From contig NZ_JOIU01000039.1 of NCBI RefSeq assembly GCF_000720135.1, positions 1 through 57,060 of the forward strand: a DNA stretch of 57,060 bases, read 5' to 3'. The DNA is from Streptomyces sp. NRRL S-1022. GTDB taxonomy: Bacteria; Actinomycetota; Actinomycetes; Streptomycetales; Streptomycetaceae. This document shows, piece after piece, positions 42,302-50,622 of this stretch. The notes beneath the pieces were generated by a model. The model did no database searches, was not told the origin of the DNA, and was given only the letters and a program-made list of their open reading frames with translations. The stretch's first letter is position 1. Every line of letters starts with the position of its first letter. A program made the position numbers and the translations under genes.

Positions 42302-43123
42302 CTACGCCTGGGGCAGCGAGTCGCCCTGGACGGCCTGGATGTCCAGCTCCACCTTCAGCGTGGTGCCGATCGCGGCGATGCCCGCCTGGAGGACCTGGTT
42401 GTAGTTCATGGCGAAGTCCTCGCGGTGCAGTTCGGCGGTGGCCCGGAACGCGGCGCGGGTGCCGCCCCAGGGGTCGGCGCCGGTGCCGAGGTAGGCGAGG
42501 TCCAGGTCCACCGGCCGTACGACCCCGTGCAGGAACAGTTCGCCGTGGACCGTCCAGCGGTCGGAGCCGGCCTGGGTCACTCCCGTGGAGCGGTAGGTGA
42601 TCTCCGGGTGCCGTTCGACGTCGAGGAAGTCCGCGGAGCGCAGGTGCGTGTCGCGCATGCCGTTGCCGGTGTCGACGGAGGCCGCCCGGATCACCGCCTC
42701 CACGCGGGACTTGGCGACGTCGTCGGGCGCGATCTCGATGGTGCCGCCGAACTCCGTGAACCGGCCGTGCACGCTGGAGATCCCGAGGTGCTGGGCGACC
42801 GCGGCGACGGAGGAGTGCACCGGGTCGATGGTCCAGGGCCCGGGCGGCGGCAGCTCGGTGCCGCCCTGCCGGGCCAGCGTCACCGTGCCGACCTCGGCCC
42901 GGCCGCTCGCGGTGACGATCGCGCTGCACGCGGCGGGCGCGTAGCCGACGGCGGTCACGATCACGGTGTACGCGCCCGGCGCCAGCTCGGTGGTGTCCCG
43001 TACGGCCCCCTCGGCGTCCGCCTCGGCCCGCAGCACCTGCGTGCCGGTCGTGTCGGTCACCGTGACGACCGCGTGCGACACGGCCCACCCGTCCCGCGTA
43101 CGGATCTTCGCGGTCAGTCCCAT
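42302..43123 (-). CDS. YceI-like lipid-binding protein with N-terminal carboxypeptidase-regulatory-like domain
   Basis: 273 residues from ATG 43123 with GGGAGAA upstream. Residues 1-88 form a beta-sandwich of the carboxypeptidase-regulatory/CnaB kind (AVSHAVVTVTDTTGTQVLRA then LAPGAYTVIVTAVGYAPAAC). Residues 95-270 are a YceI lipocalin-like domain (GPWTIDPVHSSVAAVAQHLG, GRFTEFGGTIEIAPDD, GELFLHGVVRPVDLDLAYLG). YceI proteins bind long-chain polyisoprenoid or amphiphilic molecules. No signal peptide is visible. It is the last gene of a MarR-MFS-YceI unit, and the exporter carries three domains of the same regulatory-like fold. Confidence 0.87.
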   Translation of the reverse strand: MGLTAKIRTRDGWAVSHAVVTVTDTTGTQVLRAEADAEGAVRDTTELAPGAYTVIVTAVGYAPAACSAIVTASGRAEVGTVTLARQGGTELPPPGPWTIDPVHSSVAAVAQHLGISSVHGRFTEFGGTIEIAPDDVAKSRVEAVIRAASVDTGNGMRDTHLRSADFLDVERHPEITYRSTGVTQAGSDRWTVHGELFLHGVVRPVDLDLAYLGTGADPWGGTRAAFRATAELHREDFAMNYNQVLQAGIAAIGTTLKVELDIQAVQGDSLPQA

Positions 43124-43167
43124 CCCGTTTCTCCCTGAAAAAAGCTCAAAAAATGGTCGTATGAGAC

Positions 43168-43220
43168 CGGCCCGCGGCGGGCGCGCCCTTCGCTCAGGGC
43201 GCGCACCGCCACGGGCCGGG
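43168..43220 (-). terminator. Compound hairpin between MFS and YceI genes
   Basis: An inner nine-bp stem (GCGCGCCCT, 43181-43189, with 43196-43204) is nested in an outer CCGGCCCG/CGGGCCGG stem (near 43168 and 43213-43220). It lies between the exporter stop and the YceI start and could attenuate or separately end transcription. Confidence 0.55.
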
Positions 43221-43227
43221 GTGTGGA

Positions 43228-45771
43228 CTACTCGCCGGGGTGGGCGAGTTCGATCTCGTGACCGTCGACGCCGGGGCCGGACACGGTCAGCGCGGTGGCC
43301 ACCGGCGGGTAGCCGGTCGCGATGACGGTGTAGTCGCCGCCGTCCAGGTCGGTGAAGGCGTACGCGCCGTCCGCGCCCGTGGTGGCGGTGCCGACCACGT
43401 TGCCCGCCTGGTCGACGAGGGTCACCCGGGCATCGGCCAGCGGACCGTGCGGGGCCCGGACGACACCCTGGAGCCGGGCACCGGCGTCCAGGTCGACCTC
43501 GACGCGGGTGACGCCGGTGGCGCCGACCTCGACCGGCAGGGCGCGCGGCCGGAAGCCGCTCGCGTTGACCGCGACGGTGACCGTGCCGGGCACCAGGTCG
43601 GTGAGGGCGAAGTCGCCCTGCTCGCCGGTGGCGGCGGTGGCCAGCAGGTCGCCGCGCACATCGGTGACGATGACCATGGCGTCCTTGACCGGCAGCGCGC
43701 TCCCGGCGGCCCGGACCACACCGGTCAGCCCGCTGGTGCCGCTCAGCAGGATGTCGTACGACAGCGGTTCCTCGCCCACCACGACGGTGGAGGCCTGCGG
43801 CTGGTAGCCGTCGGCGGAGGCGATCAGGACGTACGACCCGGTGCCGGGGGCGTCGAGCGCGTAGGAGCCGTCGGCCTGGGCGACCGAGCGGCCCAGCTGG
43901 CGGCCGGACAGCGAGATCAGGGTGACCGCGGCCTGCGGGACCGGGGCGCTCTCGGCGCCGCGGACGAAGCCGTGCACCGGGGTGCCGCCACCGGTGCCGG
44001 GCTCGGCGACCGTGGCGACGGCGCTCGGCACGGTGGCCGTGGTGGCCGTGGTGCCGTTCTCGCCGACGACCGGGGTGGCCCAGGCGGGCACCCGCTCGGG
44101 GGCCGGAGCCGCGGCCGGAGCCTGTGCCTCGGCGACGGCCGGCGCGGCGGCCGGGTCGGTCACGGGGGCGTCGGTCTCGGCGGCCTGGGCGAGCCCGCCC
44201 AGGGTCTTCAGCGGGACCTCCTTGATGAACAGCGTGATCAGGAAGGCGACGGCGGCGAGGCAGCCGGCGATGAGGAAGACGTCGGCGATGCCGTGGCCGT
44301 AGGCGCTCTCCAGCAGCGTCCGGATCGGCTTCGGGAGCGCGTTCATGTCCGGGATGCTGTCGGTCGAACCGGAGCCGCCGGCCAGGGCCTTCTGGTACTT
44401 CGGGCTCAGGTCGGCGACGCCGTCCTGGACGTAGTGGGTGATCCGGCGGGACATCACGGCACCCAGCGCGGAGACGCCGACCGCACCGCCGAGGGAGCGG
44501 AAGAAGGTGACCGTGGAGCTGGCCGAGCCGAGGTCGGAGGGCGCCACCTGGTTCTGCGTGGCGAGCACCAGGTTCTGCATCATCATGCCGATGCCGAGAC
44601 CCAGCAGGGCCATGAAGATGGCCATCTTCCAGTAGTCGGTGTCGTACCGGATGCCGCCGAGCAGCAGCAGGCCGGCCGTGACCAGGACGCCACCGCTGAC
44701 CAGCCACGCCTTCCAGCGGCCGGTGCGGGTGATGAACTGGCCCGAGACGGTCGAGGAGACGAACAGACCGCCGATCATCGGGATGGTCAGGACGCCCGAC
44801 ATGGTCGGGGACTTGTCGCGGGCCAGCTGGAAGTACTGGCTGAAGAAGACGGTGCCGGAGAACATCGCGACACCGACGAACAGCGAGGCGAGCGACGCCA
44901 GGGTGATCGTGCGGTTCCGGAACAGGCGCAGCGGGATGATCGGCTCGCTCGCCCTGGACTCGACGAGCACGAACAGCGCGCCGAGGACGATCGAACCGCC
45001 GACCATCGCGTAGGTCTGCCAGGACAGCCAGTCGTACTTGTCACCGGCGAAGGTGACCCAGACCAGCAGCAGGGAGACGGCGGCGGAGATGAGGGTCGCG
45101 CCGCCCCAGTCGACCTTGACCTCCCGCTTGACCACGGGCAGGTGCAGGGTCTTCTGCAGCACGATCAGCGCGATGATCGCGAAGGGCACACCGACGTAGA
45201 AGCACCAGCGCCAGCCCAGCCAGGAGGTGTCGGTGATGACACCGCCGAGCAGCGGGCCGCCGACGGTGGCGACGGCGAAGGTGGCACCCAGGTAGCCGGA
45301 GTACCGGCCGCGCTCGCGCGGGGAGATCATCGCGGCCATGACGATCTGCGCCAGGGCGGACAGACCGCCGACGCCGATGCCCTGGAACACCCGGAAGGTG
45401 ATGAGCATGCCGGGGTTCTGCGACAGGCCGGCCGCCATCGAGGCGACCACGTAGATGATCAGGGCTATCTGGACGAGAGCCTTCTTGCTGTACAGGTCGG
45501 CGAGCTTGCCCCACAGGGGAGTGGCCGCGGTCATGGACAGCAGGGCGGCGGTGACCACCCAGGTGTAGGCGGACTGGCCGCCGCCGAGGTCCCCGATGAT
45601 GTGCGGCAGGGCGTTGGAGACGATCGTGGACGACAGGATCGCCACGAACATGCCGAGCAGCAGCCCGGACAGGGCCTCCATGATCTGCCGGTGCGTCATC
45701 GGGGCATCGCCGTGGGAGCCTCCCCCGTGCTTGGCGTGAGCCCGCACACCGGCTGGTGTGGTCGTTGCCAT
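43228..45771 (-). CDS. 14-TM DHA2 MFS exporter with three C-terminal carboxypeptidase-regulatory-like domains
   Basis: 847 residues. The exporter part (about 25-525) has DHA2 features: MFVAILSSTIVSNALPHIIG, YTWVVTAALLSMTAATPLWG, KLADLYSKKALVQ and many hydrophobic helices, and ends near VFLIAGCLAAVAFLITLF. A Pro/Ala linker (about 535-595) leads to three beta-sandwich repeats (about 600-680, 680-765, 765-847), each with a strand pattern like GFVRGAESAPVPQAAVTLIS, DGSYALDAPGTGSYVLIASA and TGADGAYAFTDLDGGDYTVI. Ordinary DHA2 pumps stop near residue 500-550. The repeats probably bind a partner or polymer. It lies 13 bases after a MarR gene. Confidence 0.92.
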   Translation of the reverse strand: MATTTPAGVRAHAKHGGGSHGDAPMTHRQIMEALSGLLLGMFVAILSSTIVSNALPHIIGDLGGGQSAYTWVVTAALLSMTAATPLWGKLADLYSKKALVQIALIIYVVASMAAGLSQNPGMLITFRVFQGIGVGGLSALAQIVMAAMISPRERGRYSGYLGATFAVATVGGPLLGGVITDTSWLGWRWCFYVGVPFAIIALIVLQKTLHLPVVKREVKVDWGGATLISAAVSLLLVWVTFAGDKYDWLSWQTYAMVGGSIVLGALFVLVESRASEPIIPLRLFRNRTITLASLASLFVGVAMFSGTVFFSQYFQLARDKSPTMSGVLTIPMIGGLFVSSTVSGQFITRTGRWKAWLVSGGVLVTAGLLLLGGIRYDTDYWKMAIFMALLGLGIGMMMQNLVLATQNQVAPSDLGSASSTVTFFRSLGGAVGVSALGAVMSRRITHYVQDGVADLSPKYQKALAGGSGSTDSIPDMNALPKPIRTLLESAYGHGIADVFLIAGCLAAVAFLITLFIKEVPLKTLGGLAQAAETDAPVTDPAAAPAVAEAQAPAAAPAPERVPAWATPVVGENGTTATTATVPSAVATVAEPGTGGGTPVHGFVRGAESAPVPQAAVTLISLSGRQLGRSVAQADGSYALDAPGTGSYVLIASADGYQPQASTVVVGEEPLSYDILLSGTSGLTGVVRAAGSALPVKDAMVIVTDVRGDLLATAATGEQGDFALTDLVPGTVTVAVNASGFRPRALPVEVGATGVTRVEVDLDAGARLQGVVRAPHGPLADARVTLVDQAGNVVGTATTGADGAYAFTDLDGGDYTVIATGYPPVATALTVSGPGVDGHEIELAHPGE

Positions 45772-45784
45772 GGGCTTCCTTCTC

Positions 45785-46279
45785 TTATGTGCTTGCGGGT
45801 GTACGGGTGGTCTCGTGCGATACGGGTTCGGGGAGCCGGAGCGGGGCGGACCGGCAGTCGCCGAAGGACGCGCGCAGGCGCGTCATCAGCCGGATCAGCT
45901 CGGTGACGTCCTCGTCGGTCCAGTCCGCCAGCCGCTCGGCGAGCAGATGCGTGGTCCGCCGGGACAGCTCGTCGAGCTGCTCCAGGCCCGTGGGCGTCAG
46001 GCGCAGGATGCGCGAGCGCTTGTCCGCGGGGTCCGGGTGCCGTTCGATCCAGCCGCGTGCGGCGACGTGCGCGACATGCCGGCTGGTGACCGACATGTCC
46101 ACGGCGAGCAGCTCCGCGAGCTTGCTCATGCGCATGCCGCCGTGGCGGCCGAGCAGCGTCAGCACGGCGGCCGAGCCGGCCGGGCAGTCGTGGGGCAGGA
46201 TCCGCCCCATGTCCCGTTTCACGGCTCCGACGGCGCTGAGCTGACGCGCCAGCTCTTCGAACTGCGTCTGCCCGGCCAT
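45785..46279 (-). CDS. MarR-family repressor
   Basis: 164 residues from ATG 46279 with GGGAGG just upstream. Winged helix: AVLTLLGRHGGMRMSKLAEL, LAVDMSVTSRHVAHVAARGW (recognition helix) and RHPDPADKRSRILRLTPTGL (wing with the Asp-x-Arg-x-Arg MarR signature). It is the first gene of an operon with the exporter and YceI genes, and its own upstream region holds repeated TTGC..GCAA dyads, so autoregulation is likely. The inducer is unknown. Confidence 0.9.
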   Translation of the reverse strand: MAGQTQFEELARQLSAVGAVKRDMGRILPHDCPAGSAAVLTLLGRHGGMRMSKLAELLAVDMSVTSRHVAHVAARGWIERHPDPADKRSRILRLTPTGLEQLDELSRRTTHLLAERLADWTDEDVTELIRLMTRLRASFGDCRSAPLRLPEPVSHETTRTPAST

Positions 46280-46295
46280 CACACCTCCCGTATCG

Positions 46296-46337
46296 TTGCT
46301 TAGGGCAACCATAAACGTGCTTGGTTGCTGCAGGCAA
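46296..46337. promoter_or_regulatory. MarR operator array
   Basis: Two copies of TTGCTNNNGGCAA (TTGCTTAGGGCAA, 46296-46308; TTGCTGCAGGCAA, 46325-46337) lie 29 bases apart, about three helical turns, and are linked by a further dyad GCAACCA/TGGTTGC (46305-46311 and 46322-46328). The array starts 17 bases upstream of the MarR ATG. Confidence 0.65.
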
Positions 46338-46483
46338 ACAAATCCGGGAGGGGCGGCGCAAAAACTTGGCAAAGGCAAGTATTGCGAACGTAAATACGCA
46401 GGCGGCTGCGGGTGGCGTGCCCCCGTCTGTCCCGGTGGCCCCGCACTTGGGTCGGTCCCCCGGATTCGCTAGGGTCTCGGGGC

Positions 46484-46675
46484 ATGGTTAACACCCAGGG
46501 CCCCCAGGGCAATTACGACCCCGCAGGCAGCACCCAGATGTTCCGCGCGTTCGTCGACGAGGCCCCCCAGGGGTGCCAGCAGCAGGCAGCTCCCTCCGGC
46601 CCCCGCATCGGGCTGATCATCGGCATCGTCGTGGCGCTCGCCGTGGTGGCCGGCGTCGCCTGGCTGGCGATGTAA
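46484..46675 (+). CDS. Small single-pass membrane protein
   Basis: 63 residues: a Gln/Pro/Gly-rich N-terminal half (MVNTQGPQGNYDPAGSTQMF), then one transmembrane helix GLIIGIVVALAVVAGVAWLA at the extreme C-terminus. A TTGGGT and TAGGGT pair (17-base spacing; -10 at 46471-46476) lies just before the ATG, so the message is probably leaderless. Function unknown. It converges on the lipoprotein gene. Confidence 0.65.
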   Translation: MVNTQGPQGNYDPAGSTQMFRAFVDEAPQGCQQQAAPSGPRIGLIIGIVVALAVVAGVAWLAM

Positions 46676-46691
46676 CGAGGGCCCGCAGGGG

Positions 46692-47435
46692 TCACTTCCA
46701 CTCGACGGACACGTCCCGCGTCTCGATGTGCATGCCGAGCGGCACCCGCCAGGCATCCACGCACACCGTCCACGCGGGGTCCCGGCGCGCCCCCGGCGCG
46801 AGCGGCACGGGCAGCTCCACGGTCGACCCGACCGTGCCCCAGTCGACGCCGAGCGCGCCGATGATGTGCGTCCCCAGCGTCACCGAGCCGGAACGCACCG
46901 CCGTACCGCCGGAGTTCCGGAAGACCACGGTCACCCGCTGGCACCAGCGCCGGCCGGTGTCCTCGGTTTCCGGGCTGCCCCAGGAGAGGGCGGCGGGAGT
47001 CGCGGGAGGCGGCGTACGGCTCCCGGCCGGGCCGGGCGAGGCCGCCGGCGGTGTCGTACGACCGCTCCGGGTACCGGCGGGGGCCGGGGTGCCGGGGGTG
47101 GCCGTCTCCACCGGGCCGGCAGGCGCGGCCGGGCCGGGCCGCGCGGGTGCGGCGGAGCCCGTGTCACCGGGCCGGGCCGGACCGCTCGCCGCCGGCGAGG
47201 AGCGCGCCGCGCGCGGTGTCCCCCCGTCGAGCGGCACCAGCGTCACCGAACCCGACGGCCGTACGGCGGTCGGGCCGCCCCCGCCGGCGCCGACCGCGGT
47301 GTAACCGCCGCCCGGACCGCCGCCGCACGCGGCCAGTGCCCCGCCCAGACAGACGACGGCCGCCGACGCTGCCGTAACGGCGCCTCGGCGGCCATGCGTC
47401 CATGTCGTCGTACGAAGGATCCCGGTACGCAGCAT
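46692..47435 (-). CDS. Putative lipoprotein, Pro/Ala-rich
   Basis: 247 residues from ATG 47435. The signal peptide ends in the lipobox LGGALAAC (Cys about 37), so the mature protein would be lipid-anchored. Residues 40-150 are a Gly/Pro/Ala/Thr-rich wall-spanning linker. The C-terminal 95 residues form a beta-rich domain with two Cys (RRWCQRVTVVFRNSGGTAVR, then WTVCVDAWRVPLGMHIETRD). Function unknown. It lies directly downstream of sigN on the same strand (49-base gap) and could be cotranscribed. Confidence 0.75.
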   Translation of the reverse strand: MLRTGILRTTTWTHGRRGAVTAASAAVVCLGGALAACGGGPGGGYTAVGAGGGGPTAVRPSGSVTLVPLDGGTPRAARSSPAASGPARPGDTGSAAPARPGPAAPAGPVETATPGTPAPAGTRSGRTTPPAASPGPAGSRTPPPATPAALSWGSPETEDTGRRWCQRVTVVFRNSGGTAVRSGSVTLGTHIIGALGVDWGTVGSTVELPVPLAPGARRDPAWTVCVDAWRVPLGMHIETRDVSVEWK

Positions 47436-47484
47436 CCGGTCATGGTGACTGACGTATCGTCAGACCGGAAGCCGCTGTCGTGGC

Positions 47485-48426
47485 TCAGTCCGAGATCAGG
47501 CCGTCCCTGAGCTGGGCCAGCGTCCGGGTCAGCAGGCGGGAGACGTGCATCTGGGAGATGCCGACCTCCTCGCCGATCTGCGACTGGGTCATGTTGGCGA
47601 AGAACCGCAGCATGATGATCCGCCGCTCCCGGGGCGGGAGCTTGGCCAGCAGCGGCTTGAGGGACTCGCGGTACTCCACGCCCTCCAGGGCCGTGTCCTC
47701 GTAGCCGAGCCGGTCGGCCAGGGAGCCCTCGCCGCCGTCGTCCTCGGGGGCCGGGGAGTCGAGCGAGGAGGCGGTGTAGGCGTTGCCGACCGCGAGGCCG
47801 TCGACCACGTCCTCCTCGGAGACACCGAGCACGGCGGCCAGCTCGGGCACCGTCGGCGAGCGGTCCAGCTTCTGCGACAGCTCGTCGCTGGCCTTGGTGA
47901 GCGCCAGGCGCAGCTCCTGCAGCCGGCGCGGGACCCGCACCGACCACGAGGTGTCGCGGAAGAACCGCTTGATCTCGCCCACGACCGTCGGCATCGCGAA
48001 CGTCGGGAACTCCACGCCCCGTTCGCAGTCGAACCGGTCGATCGCCTTGATCAGGCCGATGGTGCCGACCTGGACGATGTCCTCCATCGGCTCGTTGCGC
48101 GAGCGGAACCGGGCCGCCGCGTAGCGCACCAGCGGCAGGTTCAGCTCGATCAGGGTGTCCCGGACGTAGGCCCGCTCGGGGCTGTTCTCGTCCAGCGCGG
48201 CCAGGCGCAGGAACAGCGAGCGGGACAGGGTGCGGGTGTCGAGGTTCGCCGTGGCCTGCGCGGCCGGGACAGCTTCGGCGGCCGGGTCGGCAGCCGGGGA
48301 CGGCACGGCTTCGAGGGCCGTGACACCCTCGAAGCCGTCGAGGACGTCGAGAGCGTCGAGCTCCTTGGGCGCTGCCTCGCTCAGCGTGGGCGTCAGCACC
48401 TTCGAGCTGCCCTGGTCTGCGGACAT
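47485..48426 (-). CDS. sigN: SigN, sigma-B-like (SigB/SigF/SigG) RNA polymerase sigma factor
   Basis: 313 residues from ATG 48426 with AAGGGGG upstream. Regions 2-4 are complete: [65 protein letters not shown], and the region 4 helix-turn-helix [20 protein letters not shown]. The first 60 residues (MSADQGSSKVLTPTLSEAAP onward) are acidic and variable. The N-terminus and tandem arrangement with sigF match sigN of S. coelicolor (SCO4034) as I recall. Sigma factors of this group respond to osmotic stress or act in development and are usually held by HATPase anti-sigmas. Confidence 0.87.
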   Translation of the reverse strand: MSADQGSSKVLTPTLSEAAPKELDALDVLDGFEGVTALEAVPSPAADPAAEAVPAAQATANLDTRTLSRSLFLRLAALDENSPERAYVRDTLIELNLPLVRYAAARFRSRNEPMEDIVQVGTIGLIKAIDRFDCERGVEFPTFAMPTVVGEIKRFFRDTSWSVRVPRRLQELRLALTKASDELSQKLDRSPTVPELAAVLGVSEEDVVDGLAVGNAYTASSLDSPAPEDDGGEGSLADRLGYEDTALEGVEYRESLKPLLAKLPPRERRIIMLRFFANMTQSQIGEEVGISQMHVSRLLTRTLAQLRDGLISD

Positions 48427-48760
48427 GCCACCCCCTTTGGGTCGCGGGACGGTCGCGGCGGCGCTGTCTTCACGAGCAACGCAGCCCTCACCTGAATACC
48501 GGAGCCGGAGCCACGGCAAACGCGCTTCCCGCAGAATGTCACATGTCGGCAACGCGCTGTACCGACATGTCGACACATCAGATCCGAATCGGCCCTGCAA
48601 AAAGGGGTGCTGACGGTATTTCGGGGCCCAACTGCCACAACTGCCCTGGTGAGCGATTCGCTCGCGCCGGTTACGGCCCGATCGGGTTTGCGATGCAGTG
48701 CCGTTCGAACCGTGCTTCCGTGCGCCTGCTATGCACCAGCCGCCACGGACTCTGCTGCCG
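48427..48760. other. sigF-sigN intergenic region with a 9-bp inverted repeat
   Basis: 334 bases between the two sigma genes, both minus-strand, so this holds the sigN promoter. ACATGTCGG (48541-48549) is mirrored by CCGACATGT (48562-48570), centres 21 bases apart, about 115 bases upstream of the sigN ATG. It has the form of a dimeric regulator site; no known box is matched with confidence. Confidence 0.5.
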
Positions 48761-49618
48761 CTACGCGTCGATCCGATTTGCGGAACGCAGTCGCTGGAAG
48801 CTACGGGCGAGCAGTCGGGAGACATGCATCTGGGAGACGCCGAGTTCCGCGCTGATCTGTGACTGGGTGAGATTGCTGTAGTAGCGCAGAAGGAGGATGC
48901 GCTGTTCTCTCTCCGGGAGCTGGACGAGGAGGTGGCGGACCAGGTCGCGGTGTTCCACGCCGTCCAGGGCCGGGTCCTCGTAGCCGATCCGGTCCAGCAG
49001 GCCGGGCAGTCCGTCGCCCTCCTGGGCGGCCTCCAGCGAGGTGGCGTGGTACGAGCGTCCCGCCTCGATGCAGCTGAGCACCTCCTCCTCGCTGATCCGG
49101 AGCCGCTCGGCGATCTCGGCGGTGGAGGGGGAGCGGCCGTGGAGCGTGGTCAGGTCCTCGGTGGCGCTGTTGACCTGCACCCACAGCTCGTGCAGCCGGC
49201 GCGGGACGTGGACGGTGCGGACGTTGTCCCGGAAGTACCGCTTGATCTCGCCGACCACGGTGGGCATCGCGAAGGTCGGGAACTGCACGCCCCGGTCGGG
49301 GTCGAAGCGGTCGATGGCGTTGATCAGCCCGATGGTGCCGACCTGGACGACGTCCTCCATGGGTTCGTTGCGGGAGCGGAAGCGGGCGGCGGCGTAGCGT
49401 ACGAGCGGGAGGTTCGCCTCGATCAGCGCGCCCCGCACGCGGTTGTGCTCCGGCGTGCCCGGGGTGAGCTCCTTCAGCTCGGCGAACAGGACCTGGGTCA
49501 GGGCGCGGGTGTCGGCGCCCCGGCGCTTCTCGGGGGCCGGTGGGTCCGGTGGGTCCGATGGGGCACATGGGGTCGGAGTGGGCGCCTCTTCCTGGGGCGG
49601 CGCAGTACTGGCCGACAA
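48761..49618 (-). CDS. sigF: SigF, sigma-B-like sporulation sigma factor
   Basis: 285 residues if read from TTG 49618; GAGGTGG lies eight bases upstream of that codon, and the resulting start (MSASTAPPQ) resembles the known S. coelicolor SigF N-terminus as I recall it. An in-frame TTG at 49645 would add nine residues. Regions 2-4 are intact and about three-quarters identical in type to Sig[57 protein letters not shown], and the helix-turn-helix [20 protein letters not shown]. SigF acts late in spore maturation in streptomycetes. Confidence 0.87.
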   Translation of the reverse strand: MSASTAPPQEEAPTPTPCAPSDPPDPPAPEKRRGADTRALTQVLFAELKELTPGTPEHNRVRGALIEANLPLVRYAAARFRSRNEPMEDVVQVGTIGLINAIDRFDPDRGVQFPTFAMPTVVGEIKRYFRDNVRTVHVPRRLHELWVQVNSATEDLTTLHGRSPSTAEIAERLRISEEEVLSCIEAGRSYHATSLEAAQEGDGLPGLLDRIGYEDPALDGVEHRDLVRHLLVQLPEREQRILLLRYYSNLTQSQISAELGVSQMHVSRLLARSFQRLRSANRIDA

Positions 49619-49758
49619 GGTCAACGCCACCTCTTCATCGGTCAATCATCCGTCAAAAGCGGTCATAGCATCACAAGACATGTGCACTGTGTGCAAGCAC
49701 CCGATAACCCCGTGTTGTGTTTCAAACTCCGTCAACTCGGGGTAAGCAGTGCCCGAAA

Positions 49759-49788
49759 AAGCCCCCCGCCGGAAAGGGCGGGGGGCTT
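49759..49788 (-). terminator. Rho-independent terminator of the Dabb gene
   Basis: AAGCCCCCCGCC (49759-49770) pairs with 49777-49788; read on the minus strand the stem is followed by TTTTT. It lies 34 bases beyond the stop of the Dabb gene. Confidence 0.85.
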
Positions 49789-49822
49789 GTCGCGCGCGGC
49801 GGGTGCGGGTGCGGGGGCCGGG

Positions 49823-50125
49823 TTACTGTCCGGCGATCTCGTAGTCGGCGATCACCCAGGTGGCGAACTCGCGCCACAGCGCGACGCCCGCCTGGTGGGC
49901 CGGGTGCTCCAGGTAGCGCTTGAGGGCGTCGGCGTCCTCGACGGCCGAGTTGATCGCGAAGTCGTAGGCGATCGGCCGGTCGCTGATGTTCCAGGCGCAC
50001 TCCCAGAAGCGCAGCTCCTCGATCAGGCCGCCGAGCGCCCGGAAGGCCTCCACGCCCGCCACGACCCGCGGGTCGTCACGCTCGACGCCCTCGTTCAGCT
50101 TGAACAGGACCAGGTGGCGGATCAT
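49823..50125 (-). CDS. Dabb-family (stress-responsive A/B barrel) protein
   Basis: 100 residues. The single dimeric alpha-beta-barrel domain is clear: MIRHLVLFKLNEGVERDDPR, GGLIEELRFWECAWNISDRP, YDFAINSAVEDADALKRYLE and HPAHQAGVALWREFATWVIA. Members are small soluble homodimers; some plant ones are stress proteins or cyclases, and bacterial roles are mostly unknown. It lies nine bases after a small membrane-protein gene. Confidence 0.9.
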   Translation of the reverse strand: MIRHLVLFKLNEGVERDDPRVVAGVEAFRALGGLIEELRFWECAWNISDRPIAYDFAINSAVEDADALKRYLEHPAHQAGVALWREFATWVIADYEIAGQ

Positions 50126-50134
50126 GGGGGTACC

Positions 50135-50314
50135 TCAGCTCTTTCCTCCGTGGGCGACCCAGGTCATGAAGTCGCCGACGGCCTTGGCCGCGTCCGAGAT
50201 GCCCTCGAACCCTATCTGGACGTAGTCGGCCGCCTTGGCCGGGTCCGTGATGATCACGTACAGCGCGAAGACCACGAGCACGTACACGGCGATCTTCTTG
50301 GCGTTCACCGCCAC
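50135..50314 (-). CDS. Small membrane protein
   Basis: 59 residues from GTG 50314, five bases after GGGGAGG (another in-frame GTG at 50308 is possible). One N-terminal transmembrane helix (KKIAVYVLVVFALYVIITDP) and a C-terminal amphipathic tail (VQIGFEGISDAAKAVGDFMT). Function unknown; conserved small proteins of this type occur in the same place in other streptomycetes as I recall. It lies just upstream of the Dabb gene and is probably cotranscribed. Confidence 0.7.
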   Translation of the reverse strand: MAVNAKKIAVYVLVVFALYVIITDPAKAADYVQIGFEGISDAAKAVGDFMTWVAHGGKS

Positions 50315-50435
50315 CGCGGCCTCCCCTGTGCCAGTGCCCGAAGGCCCCTGCCTGCCGGCGGCGAGTGTAACCTTCGGACCTTCTCGTACGGCCAACCGCC
50401 CGCCCGGGCGCGGGCGTTGTGCCCGGAACACGCGA

Positions 50436-50461
50436 AAGGCCCCGCGCGTCGGCGGGGCCTT
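50436..50461 (-). terminator. Terminator after tRNA-Ser(CGA)
   Basis: AAGGCCCCGC (50436-50445) pairs with 50452-50461 around a six-base loop, directly downstream of the minus-strand tRNA. Confidence 0.75.
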
Positions 50462-50469
50462 CCTGCAAG

Positions 50470-50554
50470 CGGTAGCGGAGGGATTTGAACCCTCGGTGAC
50501 TTGCGCCACACTCGCTTTCGAGGCGAGCTCCTTCGGCCGCTCGGACACGCTACC
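50470..50554 (-). tRNA. tRNA-Ser (anticodon CGA)
   Basis: An 85-base class II cloverleaf on the minus strand: acceptor GGTAGCG pairing CGCTACC, anticodon loop CTCGAAA giving CGA, long variable arm and T-loop GGTTCAAATCC. CCA is not encoded. Confidence 0.95.
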
Positions 50555-50622
50555 GAGGGAGACCCTACAGCAAGGTGGGGCGAGGTTTGAAATCGATGGC
50601 GGGCGCCCCGTCGGTGACGCCG

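Noticed and set aside
43240..45906. An 888-codon plus-strand frame opposite the MFS-regulatory fusion
   Set aside because: Same shadow pattern; the minus strand encodes recognisable transmembrane helices and beta domains.
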